Shown here one piece after another: positions 29,426 through 40,440 of a stretch of 64,000 nt of DNA. How positions within the stretch are numbered: position 1 is the first letter of the stretch; each line of letters begins with the position of its first letter. Source of the stretch: Anisodus tanguticus (taxonomy: Eukaryota; Streptophyta; Magnoliopsida; Solanales; Solanaceae); assembly GCA_034509755.1 (NCBI GenBank), contig CM067555.1, positions 19,232,142 to 19,296,141 on the forward strand, in the 5' to 3' direction. The notes below the pieces were generated by a model. That model ran no database searches. It was given only the letters and a program-made list of their open reading frames with translations, and was not told the origin of the DNA. Both the position numbers and the translations under genes were made by a program.

Positions 29426-32395
29426 TCACAGCTCAAACTCCTCATCCCGAAGAGCCAATGCTGCAGCCTCTTCTTCCTCATCATCAAGAACAAAGTACTC
29501 GTTCCTCTCCACTGGCCTAAACATGTAAAACATGACAATGTAAAAAGCTAGGCTCACTATTTCCTCAGCAGAGTATGCCACCCATTGGTACTTATAAGCT
29601 GAAATTGTCCTCAATGCAAAAACCACAATCCTTGTGAAGTACAAGTATCCAATCACCACAATATAAAACTGCCTGAAAAGAGTCAACTTTGCCAAATTCC
29701 TTGCTGCCTTTCCATCGGTCTTGGAAGTCTCCCTCAACGACCTAATCGACCACACAATGGGGAAAATAATAGCACAGCAGCAGATGATATCAACAATCAA
29801 AAAGACCTGATTCCATGTCACCCAATCCTTAATAAAAGGACCCGTTTCACCAATAACAACCGAAGCAACATTAGCCAAAACCTGAAGCGGAATCACAATC
29901 ATCAACACCTTCTTTTCCCTCTCTTGCAAAAACGGCTTCAAGAACGACCACCCAGTACCAATCAAAACGATAACAGTGAAAAGCAAAACCACACGTATGG
30001 ACTGGAAAATGTAGAACAACACATCCCATCCATGTGCAGTTCCAGTAACCTTAACATAATGCTTATCCTCAGCAGCAAAAAACAAATTCAACGCCTTCAT
30101 TACAACCAAAAGTGCCATAAGTCCATGAATCCTATGCACAGATGTCCTGTTCTTCAAACAAAATAACACCCAGACCGCCAAAAAGCCAAAATAAACCAAC
30201 GCAAACAAAAAATACAAAGTGGGCAACTGAGTAAGACCTGCAGAAAGGGGAAGAATATGAGAAGTAGGATATGCAGAGAGATGGAAAATACACAGTGGGT
30301 ACCGCATTATGATTATTTCCACCAATATAGGTTGTTCATGTTATCATAATATTGCGCGATTTGCACAAATAAGATCATTTCAGACTGCTATTTAACTTTT
30401 GTCCTCCTTTAAGAAAGTTTTGCAAGAGTAGGTCAGCTATGCATAACTTGCTCAAATATGCCGGGTCGGGCATAAGTTTGAACAAGTTATAACCCGCGCT
30501 GACATAACTTCCGCTTGGTCTTATATCTGCAAAGCTTTTAAAACTGGGGACAAAATTTACACACCAGCCTCAAAAGTGTCCTATTTTTGCAAATTTCTGC
30601 TTTTATTTATTTGAAAAATGACAAGTTGGTAAGTATTAGAGTATTTTATTTGTTCTTCATCAAGAAAAAAGTTTCTTCAAAAAAAATTAGAGCATTATCT
30701 TTGTTAGAAGGAAAGCATTTCCAGAAAAAATATTTTCTTGGAGAAATCATTTTTCAGATCATTTGCCAGTGTTTGGTTGATATAAAAGTAAGTTAGATAT
30801 GCTAATTGTACTAGAATTATAGGGTATACGGATAGTTAAGTTATTTAAGAATGCGGGGGCATAAGGATAGTGTTTTCATCATAATTTTGAATATTAAAGG
30901 TTAACAATAATTGAAACAAGTAATATGGAGTAAGAGTTGGATTGTAAAATAAATGGCTTTAAAGTTTAACCAAGTTACTATCCCATTTTGATGGAAAATA
31001 TGTACCTTGTAAAAAGCATTTTCAGAATTCAAGCATAGGAAAATGATATCATCAAGGAATGGGAAGTGCAGAGTGTAGCAGACCTTACCCCTACGTTGGG
31101 AGGTAGAGAGGTTGTTTCTGACAGACCCTCGACTCAGAATAAATAAAGCAATAACAAAGCAAGTCAAATAAGAACAAGAAAGCAGTGACAACAACACAAT
31201 AGTATGCTAAGCGCAGAACAAGAGAGTAAATAATAACATAAATCAAAGGACAATGAACTATTGGGAAAAAAATACTACAACTACTAGTAAATAAAGAAGA
31301 ATATGCGAGACAACGCGCCACTACCCTATACTAGCCTTCCACCCTAATCCGTTTCCTCCAAAATCTCTTATCTATGGTCATGTCCTTGAAACAAATTTGG
31401 GACGGAGGGCATATATCCATACAGCTAAAAACGCAAAATAACCCACAAAACGACCAAAGAACATACAAATTGAGCAATAAATCAGAATAAAATACAAAGT
31501 AGGTAATCGACTAAAACCTGCAGACAAATAATCTTTAATGTGACCATCGAGATTATAAAGCTCGGTAGGAACTCAAATATGGGCTAAACCGTGTAACAAA
31601 CTCAAATATGGGTTAAAGCGGGTAAATATCCCCCCCCCCCCCCCCCAGGTATAATACAGTGCAATTTTCCGAAAGAAAAAGAGAATTTTAGAAAATATAT
31701 ACATAAAGCCCAACATAAATATTACGCCACATGGCCATAGTTTTCAGTTTATACAATATTATACAACATTATACCTACGGGAAAGCATTATACATAATGT
31801 ATCAAACCAGGTGTTTATACAAATTTGAGCTAAACATAGAACGTAATTTTCCCTAAACTGACAAAGATGGGCAATATATCATAAAAATACAAAGTGAGAT
31901 AATAGAAAAATACCTGCAGACAAATAATCTTTAACGCGACCATCAAGATTATAAAGCTCGGTCCTTACATCCATCGAAACCTTCGATTCGGGTGCACAAT
32001 TCGCGAAAAAAAGCGAATATTCATTAGGTGAAGTAACAGGAAAAGCTCGATCAAACGACGAATTAGGTGGAGGAGAAAGATCTCGAAAAGTGAATAACCT
32101 TTGAATGAAATTAGAATCAAGGACACAGAAATTAGGGTTTTGTTGAAGTTCAATTAGGACTTGAATTAGGGATTCTTCAGATAGGAGGAAAAATCCTAGA
32201 CGGGAAGGATCAGGGGATGATATGGTGGAGATAACGGAAACGGAGATAGATGTTTCGCCTGTATGTGTGAACCCGAATCGTTCGAAGAGGATCATGGGTC
32301 GGTTATCCGATCGGATTTTGAGTTTTTTTATTTCGGCCAAGGTGAATGAGGTGAGGGAGAGAGAGAAGGAGGAGGAGGAGGGGTAATTTCGTCAT
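29426..32395 (-). CDS. GOST/GPR107-like seven-transmembrane protein
   Basis: This is a lung-seven-transmembrane (GOST) family protein, related to human GPR107/TMEM87 and Arabidopsis candidate G-protein-coupled receptors CAND6/CAND7. The family works in Golgi/endosome trafficking; receptor activity in plants is unproven. Exon 1 ends at 31914 (TCTGCAG|GTATTT). Exon 2 is 30237-29426, phase 1, joining SAG to LTQLPTLYF. Exon 1 encodes the lumenal N-terminal domain (RPMILFERFGFTHTG, FFLLSEESLIQVL, SPNEYSLFFANC). Exon 2 encodes seven hydrophobic spans (first LPTLYFLFALVYFGFLAVWV, last IVSLAFYIVMFYMF) and an acidic tail. The natural signal-peptide ATG (32395) is out of frame with the AEIKK start of the mature domain. 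That frame meets a TGA just upstream, so the 5' end looks broken or mis-sequenced in the CTC-rich tract. Confidence 0.85.
30600..30800. repeat. possible MITE remnant in the seven-TM intron
   Basis: 'atttccagaaaaaatatttt' and 'cttggagaaatcatttttca' resemble the 'ggaaaatgttttcttgg' arms of the MITE in the PAH1 intron near 59750. Ends are unclear. Confidence 0.3.
31045..31388 (+). mobile_element. Solanaceae SINE-like repeat, copy C, in the seven-TM intron
   Basis: It carries 'gcagaccttacccctacgtt', 'gaggttgtttctgacagacc' and 'ctcgactcag', then an A-rich stretch and 'actagccttccaccctaat'. This is the longest of the three copies. It lies antisense to the host gene within its single intron. Confidence 0.55.
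31400..31563 (-). pseudogene. intronic copy of the exon 1-exon 2 junction
   Basis: On the minus strand this stretch reads LYNLDGHIKDYLSAG and then, with no intron, FSRLPTLYF, later FAFLAVW. It is an in-frame relative of the true junction (LYNLDGRVKDYLSAG | LTQLPTLYF ... FGFLAVW). The CAG|GT site is at 31518/31517. About 45 bp of exon 1 and up to 110 bp of exon 2 are represented. It is bounded on its left by a Stowaway-like 'tttgggacggagggc' near 31398. It is probably not translated. Confidence 0.7.
31630..31647. repeat. poly-C run
   Basis: Eighteen consecutive C (G on the sense strand of the host intron). Runs like this are often length-variable or mis-sequenced. Confidence 0.85.
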
Positions 32396-33040
32396 TTTAC
32401 AGGGGTGGTGCAGGGCGGAGGAGAAAAATGGGGAAATATAGAGTAAGATTTTACAAGGAGGATGAATTGGAAATGACGATATCAACCCTGTGCGCGTTAG
32501 ATCTGAGGCATTTTGGTGGGATCTAAAACCAAGAGAAGTCTTTGTGTGTTTTATTTTATATAAACAAAAAAAGGGAAATTATGTACATGTGGCAAAATTT
32601 TAGTCCTTGAGTTATTGCTACTTTAGTCCTTGTATTATTCTTGATTGTATATTTAACTTTCAATTAAATTAAGTGTGCTATTTTAGCCCTTAATGCTAAC
32701 GATAGTTAACTACATATTTATTTTGATAGGAAGGTTTGGAGGTCGAGGATTAGGACAGAAAGTTAGTAGGTCGTTGAATTTTGTCGCACGGTGTGTGAGA
32801 GAGGTAGGGGACTAGCCTCTTCACCTCTTCTTCTCATTTTCTTTGTATTATAATTTAGGTTTTGTATAGATTCATACTTTTATGAATGTATTGCTATGTG
32901 TTGCTTCTTTGTTTTGTATCGGAAGTAATCTGATCACCATCATGTAGTTTAGTGTTGATAACTTGCTAATCTAGATGTTTTAGAGAGATAATCAAGCAGA
33001 ATAAGCTTGTGCAATTAAACATGACTTTGATAGAGTACTA
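32396..33040. promoter_or_regulatory. upstream region of the seven-TM gene
   Basis: On the minus strand this is the promoter/5' UTR side of the gene starting near 32395. A TATA-like 'tctatatttcc' lies about 40 bp upstream of that ATG, which seems too close for a full leader, so the real start site is uncertain. The part at 32600-32720 ('tagtccttgagttattgcta') resembles, inverted, sequence near 56800. Confidence 0.35.
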
Positions 33041-33933
33041 GGCTTGGACAGTGACGGAGCCAGGAATTTCGTCAACGGTGTTCAAATTTTAAAGGAGTGA
33101 ATAATTTTTTTTAGTTGAGTGAGTGCACAAACATTTTTATTTACAAATGAGTGGGTGCACCCAAAATTTAAAATCAAATTACACGTAATTTAACTAAATC
33201 ATATGAAAACTTATAATTATGAAACTATCAATTGTATAAATCAAAACTAACATAGAAAAGTCAACAAAAACAATTTTAACAACTAGTTGAATTATATATA
33301 GAGAATAACACACATCAAAACAAATGCAAAGAAATTAAAAAGAAAAGAATAATCATGCAACATAAAAGAAAATTAGTAACTACTCATTTAAATTGGTATA
33401 GTAAAACTAAAATCCATAGGCCAAAACAACTATAGGTAATATGAAAGAAGTAAAAGAAAGAGTAGTTGAAATGAAAGAAAACGTGCCCCTCATTTTTTTT
33501 CTTTTCTATTAATTAATTTCTAATGAAAGTAGAAACGAGAAGAAGAATATAATTTATTTTACTTCATGTGCGGTATTTTTTATTATACATTTCTTAGTTT
33601 CATAGATATGTAGTCAATTAATATAAAAAACGATAGAAAAATAATATGTTAATGCGTTTTAAATTTAGAAAGAATTGATGGGTCTAATAAGGAAGAGAAT
33701 AGATGTGTTCTAGTAGTACAATCTGGCCTAGCAATTCATGTGTCACCTAGTCAAGTTCTGTTTGTTCTATTTTTTTTCTTCTAAAAAATGACTACAAAAG
33801 GCTAATAAAGAGTGTTATGAGAACAAGTTCCTTATCGCTGGACTATCACTCTCAATTGTGTCAAAGGGTGTGCATTTATCAATATATCCATATACAACAT
33901 AGGTTATATAATGTATATAACCAAGCACCAAGA
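33041..33933. other. AT-rich DNA with an old dispersed repeat
   Basis: 'gtgacggagccaggaatttc' followed by 'ggtgttcaaattttaaagg' and 'gtgggtgcaccc' (33050-33165) looks like a common Solanaceae dispersed repeat. The remainder shows nothing recognisable. Confidence 0.4.
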
Positions 33934-34506
33934 ATAACATCGATAAAATATAAACTTTAAAGAGTAAATCAATGAAAAAATAAAGAACACAAAGGTTTAA
34001 AATTTACATAGGTTATATAAGTATATAATTTTATATATTTATTATATACAAAAATTACAAATTTCTTTCTTTACAAATCTACAAGATGAAACGAAAAGGA
34101 ATTAAACGTTGAAATCGCAAATGACTTTTGCCTGAAAAATATACCTAAATAGACATAGACAACTTCTCATTACAATTGGTCAATACAAAGCTAATCTAGA
34201 ATCTAAACTGCAATTGTAATGATGGACAGAATGTTGTCAACACGCTCAGGCAACACTTGTGATCCAGTTTTCTAAGATGAATTCTCGAGAGCTCTCTTGA
34301 TATTTTTGCAATCTGTTTCTGGATATCGATTCACTTCAGCATCCTCTCTATTTATAGTAGAGAGTCTTCCTTGAAAAGCTCATCGATTTGTTGTGAGTGT
34401 TGAGCGAAAAGTGGGCAGCCGGTGTGTTTGTTGGAGAAGATCATGGAGCAAAATCCTCTAACTTCTTAAACTTGTTCCTCAAGCATAGCAACGACTTTGA
34501 CTTGTT
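33934..34506 (-). repeat. 3' LTR of the SIRE-type element, truncated
   Basis: It matches 38620-39204 over almost its whole length ('aaataaagaacacaaagg', 'gacttttgcct', 'ctcgagagctctcttgatat', 'agcaacgactttgacttgtt'). It lacks about 110 bp at one end and 215 bp at the other compared with the right LTR. Confidence 0.85.
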
Positions 34507-36588
34507 GAGGATCTTCAAATCCTTTTGGTTGTTTAACATAGACTTCCTTATCTAAATAACCATTTAAGAATGCACCTTTTACATCCATTTGGTGTAAAGT
34601 AATTTTCAGGCAGCAAGCAATAGAAAGTAACAGTCTAATTGACTCTATTCTAGCCACAGGTGCGAAGGTCTCGTCATAATCAATTCCTTCAACCTGAGTA
34701 TAGTCTTGTGCAACTAGACGAGCTTTGTTTCTCACAACTGTTCCCGGTTCGTCTGATTTATTTTTAAAAATTCACTTAGTTCCAATTACATTTGTATTAT
34801 TTAGACGAGGAACTAAGTCCCAGACTTCATTTCGAGAGAATTGTTCAAGCTCTTCTTGCATTGCTTGAATCCAAAAATTATCTTTGAGTGCTTCTAAAAT
34901 ATTTTTTGGTTCTAAAGTAGATATAAAACAAGAAATACTAACATAATGGTATATGGTAGACATACACACATACCTTACCATATCTCTGTAGTTGAGTGGT
35001 TCTTTCCCTCTTGTTTTAATTCCTTTCAAAAACTCCCCCTATCATTTGGCCTGTTGGATGATTCTTCCTAATCCTTGATGATGGGTCCCTTCGAACTTGA
35101 TCTAGCAATTCAGCATTTGACTCCTCATCCACACCCTCTGTGGTCTCTGGCTCAGGTTCAGATGTTGCTTCAGGTGTGGCAACATTTGGGGCAACAACTG
35201 ATTCGTCAGCAGTTTGCACATTTTCCACTGAAACTATAATGTTATTTTCAGTTGTATTTCCTGTAGGAGCAGAAAAATCATCAAAAATAACATTTACAGA
35301 CTCTTATACAGTTCTTGTCCTTAGATTGTATACTCGGTAAGCATGACTATTTTGTGAATAGCCAACAAAAATTCATTTGTCACTCTTAGAGTCATACTTT
35401 GCCAAATGATCTTTATCATTTAAAATGTAACAAATACACCCAAAAATATGAAAGTAGCGCAAGTTAGGTTTCTTTCATTTATAATCTCATAGGGTGTCAT
35501 CTTTGTTCCAGGCCTTAAATAGACTCTATTAGCGACGTGACAAGCAGTATTTAAGGCTTTAGCCCAAAAACGTTTTGATAATTTTTTAGAACTAAGCATA
35601 ACTCTAGCCATTTCTTACAATGTTCTATTCTTCCGTTCTGCTACCCCATTATGTTAAGGAGTTTTGGGAGCGGAAAACTCAAGGAAAATTCCATTTTTCT
35701 CACAAAATTTTGTGAATGGGTTGTTTTCAAATTCTTTTCCATGGTCGGATCTAATCGAAAAATAGGAGAATAAAATAAGTTCCTAATTCTAGAGTGCAAA
35801 ATTTTAAACATGTCAAAAGTTTGTGATTTTTCTTTCAAAAAGTATATCCATGAATATCTAGAAAAATGATCTACTATCACATAGGAATACCTCATGCCTC
35901 CTAAACTGTCTACCTCAATTGGACCCATAAGATCCATGTGCAATAATTGAAAACAGTGAGGCGTACCTCAATGTTGTCCGTCATAATGAACAACATTATG
36001 GGAGACACATGTTTTCTTACCTTTCAGACAATCTTCATAGACAGTTTTACATTTATGGCTAAGATTGGGTAACTCTCTAACCACTTCATATGAGACCAAT
36101 TTTTCTAAATTGCGGCAGTTGACATGCCCCAACTTTTGATGCCATAGTGTTATGTCATCGATCTTGACATTATTGCATGTTTCTTGTCTTGCAACAAGAT
36201 AACAATTATTACATGTTCTAGTACATGTCGTGACACATTCATTAGCTTCATTCGTAACTTCATAGACATTATTATTAAGTTTTACCTCAATATTGTCATC
36301 ACACAGTTGACTAATACTAATCAAATTATCCATTAAACTCTCAACGTGTAAGACATTTCTTAAAGCTGGAAATCCAGGAACATTCAAGATCCTTTTTCCA
36401 ATTATTTTGTTTTTACTGCCACCTCCATAAGTTACGTTACCTCCATTGAATGACTCATAGTTCTTTAGAAACTCCTTTGTACATGTCATGTGGCGAGAAC
36501 ATCCACTATCAAAGTACCAAGAACCTAAAATATTAGTTCTTAATGCAGTTATAGCAACTTTACATGTTACATCCTTTTTGAAACCCAA
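34466..36588 (-). pseudogene. pol remnants of the SIRE-type element
   Basis: Reading leftward: retropepsin with WYFDSGCSRHMT (36500; FDSG where copia elements usually have LDSG) and LRNVLHVESLMDNLISISQL; GAG-pre-integrase LWHQKLGHVNCRNLEKLV (36140); integrase core HMDLMGPIEVDSLGG and YVIVDHFSRYSW (35900) to a broken ARVMLSSKKLSKRFWAKALN (35600); a linker; then RT FWIQAMQEELEQFSRNEVWD (34900), RLVAQDYTQVEGIDYDETFA and LHQMDVKGAFLNGYLDKEV (34550). RT stops inside KQPKGFEDPQQ, where LTR sequence takes over. Stops and frame changes occur throughout. Confidence 0.82.
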
Positions 36589-37385
36589 ACTCTCTTAAAA
36601 TATTTTTTACCTTTCGACTCAGAAATGTTGTTTCGAATGTTATCCGAAATGTTGGACAACCTTTTAGGAAACATTTTGCTCACAAAATTTTAAAGTTTGA
36701 AACAATATGATTTTAAGTGTCCAGTGGAGTTACAGTGATGACATGCAAACTTCAAATTCTTTGACATATATGAGAACCTATTATTTATTCATTTTTCTTT
36801 TACAAAGCATATTTTCTCATTTTTGTCAAACAGACTAGAGCATATAGTTTTGATAGAGTTTTCGTATCCAATACCTGCATGTGAAGGTTTACTAAAGCTG
36901 AGTATCTCATTCAATTTCGAAGTTCCTGAGTTGAGCTTGCGGAAGGTTGCTTCGGCTAGATCCTATTTTGCACAAATCTTATCAAATTTTGTATCATTTT
37001 TGGTAAGTGCAACCTCTAATCGGGTTATTGTGCCTTTTAGATCTATATTCTCACGAGTTAAAGATTTTACCTTTTTGTCAAGTTGTTTGGATTCTATAAT
37101 TAAGGCTTTAAAAATACTTTATAATTCATTAATCATGTCATCTTTGCATTCAGTTTGATCCATACACTTAGCCTCACCACTAGAAATAAAACCACTAAAG
37201 CAATTAACATTAGGATAGTTAAAGAATATGTACCTCTCAGATATTGCTGGGGATGCATATGTTATTGCTGATTTTGGAGCAAATGTCATGACATCCGAGG
37301 CAACATTACAGACGACATCTTCATTATCAGACAAAGACTGTTCGTAAACAGTGGCCAGAATTACTTGTGATTCGACTTATTGATC

Positions 37386-38452
37386 TCATTCCTCTTCTCC
37401 TTCATCGTCAGTAAGAGAGACCCATAGGTTCTTACCAAATTTTCTAAGAGTGTTTGCACATTCATTAGCATAATGACCCCAACCCGAGTATGCATGACAT
37501 TGCACAGACTCGATTTGTTTGGGATCAAATTTGGTACGATTTGAATTGGTTCTTCTTAGTGGACTTCTTTTTTGAGTACTTGGAATGAACTTGGTGGGCT
37601 TTTGATTGAAGCCTTGGTTTTTATGCTGTTTAGATTTAGATTGATTTATTTCATTGTTGAACTTCCTCACCATCGAATTGTATTTTCGAGTGAGTAAGGC
37701 AACATTAGCACCTTTTCACCAATTTCTTCAAGGTTCTCATCCTCTTCTTCGATTTGATTCTCCGAGGATTGAACTTGAAGTGCCACATTCTTGCTTTTAT
37801 ATAGTTCCCTTTGATTCTCAATGTTCATCTCATAGGTTTTGAGAATGCTCATTAAGGTAGAAAGGTCCATTATGGCAAGATTGTGAGCTTCTTCAAATGC
37901 ACAAATCTTTAAATTGAACTTTTTAGGAAGAGAACGGAGAGCCTTTTCAACGAGTTGAGTGTTGGTTAAAGGTTCACCAAGCACTTGAATTCATTTGAGA
38001 TGTCAATCAACTTTTTAAAATAAAATTTAATATCATCCGCTTTTTCATCCTTAAACATTCATATTTGCTCATGAGCATGCGTAGCTTTGTTCGACGAACA
38101 CTTGAGTTACCTTCACAATGAATTTGTAAAGTATCCCATACATCCTTAGACGTGAGGCAGTTTTGAATAAGTTTGAACATGCACAGATAAACCCATCCAA
38201 AATTGCATTTAAGGCCTTTTCGTTAAAGCTAGCATTATTGTTTTTTTCCGCCGTCCATTCAAATTCAGGTTTAACAAGAGTGTCACCTTCATCATCCGGC
38301 GGCAACATTGAAATAACATACTCATTGGTTATAGATCTCCATGCCCTAACATAAATTGATTTGATATGAGAACGTAGGCGAATCTTCCAATAGGCATAGT
38401 TTGAACCATCTAAAATAGGAAGTCTACCAATAGTCGGGTTTGTCGGATCCAT
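37386..38452 (-). pseudogene. gag of the SIRE-type element
   Basis: The start MDPTNPTIGRLPILDGSNYA is the usual one for SIRE/Tork-like copia Gag. The body includes TKALRSLPKKF-like LVEKALRSLPKKFNLKICAF, an acidic linker (EEEDENLEEIGEK) and a knuckle CHAYSGWGHYANEC. In the knuckle the second Cys of CCHC is replaced by Tyr. The frame is broken between about 37985 and 38069 and again near 37670. Confidence 0.8.
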
Positions 38453-38494
38453 AGGTTTAAATAACAGGATCAAACACTTATTGTGTTAAGTGTT

Positions 38495-38507
38495 GGCTCT
38501 GATACCA
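38495..38507 (-). other. primer-binding site of the SIRE-type element
   Basis: On the minus strand TGGTATCAGAGCC, complementary to initiator tRNA-Met, lies two bases inside the LTR end. Confidence 0.85.
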
Positions 38508-38509
38508 CT

Positions 38510-39423
38510 TGTTAGGTCTGGGTATGCTATGGAACAATAAAAATAAACTGGAAATAAACTAACTCGAATGTCAATTCAGTTTTCGAATGTCGGCGACAAC
38601 GTCATCCGGCTCCAGTGACAACACTTCGATAAAATAGAAACTTTAAAAAGTAAATACAACGGAAAAATAAAGAACACAAAGGTTTAAAATTTACATAGGT
38701 TATATAACCTATGATGGTCAATGACCGAAAGTATTTTATATATTTATTATATACAAAAATTACAAATTCCTTTCTTTACAAATTTACAAGATGAAAGGAA
38801 TTAAACGTTAAAATCGCAGATGACTTTTGCCTAAAAAATCTACCTAAATAGACATAGACAACTTCTTATTACAATTGTTCAATACAAAGCTAATCTATAA
38901 TCTAAACTGCAATTGTAATGTTGGACAAAATATTGTCAACACGCTCAGGCAACACTTGTGATCCAGTTTTCTGAGATGAATTCTCGAGAGCTCTCTTGAT
39001 ATTTTTGCAATATGTTTCTGGATATCGATTCACTTCAGCATCCTCTCTATTTATAGTAGAGAGTCTTCCTTGAAAAGCTCATCGATTTGTTGTGAGGGTT
39101 GAGGGAAAGGCGGGCAGTCGGTGTGTTTGTTGGAGAAGATCATGGATCAAAATCCTCTAACTTCTTGAACTTGTTCCTCAAGCATAGCAACGACTTTGAC
39201 TTGTTCTTCCCACATTTTTCATCAGTTCCTATTTACCTTGCCAAGTCACTTTTACTTCGTAGTAATATTTCCACGAATATTGCTTCATTCCATGAAGTAA
39301 GGCAAAACTGTTTTTCATACAATGTTGGTCCGAATGTTGTGACATTTGTTCCAACATTTCTTAAATTCAAATTAGTACTTAAAACGATATGTTGGATAGA
39401 ATGTCAGAACACCAAACCCAACA
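38510..39423 (-). repeat. 5' LTR of the SIRE-type element
   Basis: On the minus strand it begins TGTTGGGTTTGGTG and ends CCCAGACCTAACA, about 914 bp. The inner end is fixed by the primer site. The outer end is inferred from the TG start. Confidence 0.7.
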
Positions 39424-39639
39424 TTAATAAGTTGAACACCCTTACTTGACTATAGCTCCGCCTCTGGGCTTGGCTAACATCTTTTTAACTACTTCTCCTT
39501 CAATAAGCAGGTGCCTGATATAATTGACAATGCCTGTGTAATTGTAGAATTCGACAATGGTTATTGGCATGCTTGACCACTTATTTTTGTCAATATCACT
39601 ATCCAACCTAAACTACGAGTGAATGAGATGACTGTAGTC

Positions 39640-40240
39640 ATATGGAAGGCTTTGATCAACATAGCTCAAGCCAAACAGGACCATTACGTCCTTATATACT
39701 CGCTCCTGTTATAAATTTGAGGGGAAGGGCGGCAATTCCTATTTCTGAAAATGATATTGGAAACTATGTGAAATCATTCGTTGATCGATTTACTCCACAA
39801 GAAGGTAGATTAGATTGGTTTGATTTGGTATCTATTCTATCTAATGATGTGAAAGCACCGCCAATGTCATTGGTAAAAATATGACAAGATGTTTTTATTT
39901 ATCAGCTGACGTTTTTGCAGATGTACATAGAGAGATCTTGAAAAACAGGAACATTAATGTATTCGTATGTAGCAATTGGACTAAGATCCCAATCTATGAA
40001 AAGTTGATTAGTTTGGAAAGACCTTTTTGGATTAGCTATTCAAGTTAACATTGTGCCTATGGGATAGCAAATTCCACATGAAATTAAGGCATAGGTAATT
40101 GGTTGTCTTTAAATGATAAAGACATGATTGAATATGAAGACTATGTAGAAAGTTGCACATTTTCTTCCTTGTGCTAAATCATATTTAAAAAAATTAATTT
40201 TAGGGAATGGATTTCAAGAGCCTGCATTTCTCTGAGCATA
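39640..40240 (+). pseudogene. unrecognised coding-like remnant
   Basis: An 80-codon frame (39642-39884) contains RPYILAPVINLRGRAAIPIS, NDIGNYVKSFVDRFTPQEG and LDWFDLVSILSNDVK. A second piece after a frame change (about 39885-40050) contains LSADVFADVHREIL, NVFVCSNWTKIPIYEKL and ERPFWISYS. The composition is protein-like and the two pieces run in the same direction, so this is probably an old element-encoded protein. I do not recognise the family. It lies between the SIRE-type element and the ORF1-like block. Confidence 0.35.
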
Positions 40241-40440
40241 CACTCATCTTCATGTTGGGCATACTTACCTAGACAGGTTCGGGTATCTCAACACTATCTA
40301 GATCTGACAGGCTGACTCTTTTATGTGCTAATGGTCTCCGACCCGAAGGCACTGCATCTAACTACTTGCTATGTGGAAGCTTTTATGTGCCTTGTGTGAT
40401 GAAATATTGTTCCTGGGAGGGGACTAATCATGTTTTATTT

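Larger units (their letters stand above)
33934..39423 (-). mobile_element. SIRE-type copia element, internally deleted
   Basis: Copia gag, protease, integrase and part of RT lie in order on the minus strand between two copies of one LTR. The 5' LTR (right, 38510-39423) looks complete with TG...CA ends and an adjacent tRNA-Met primer site. The 3' LTR (left, about 33934-34506) has lost both ends. A deletion fuses RT to the inside of the LTR at about 34506, so the rest of RT, RNase H and the polypurine tract are gone. The element cannot move by itself. Confidence 0.85.

Noticed and set aside
31630..31647. Poly-C run as a regulatory signal
   Set aside because: More likely a length-variable homopolymer or a consensus artefact; it sits in an intron with no other signal.
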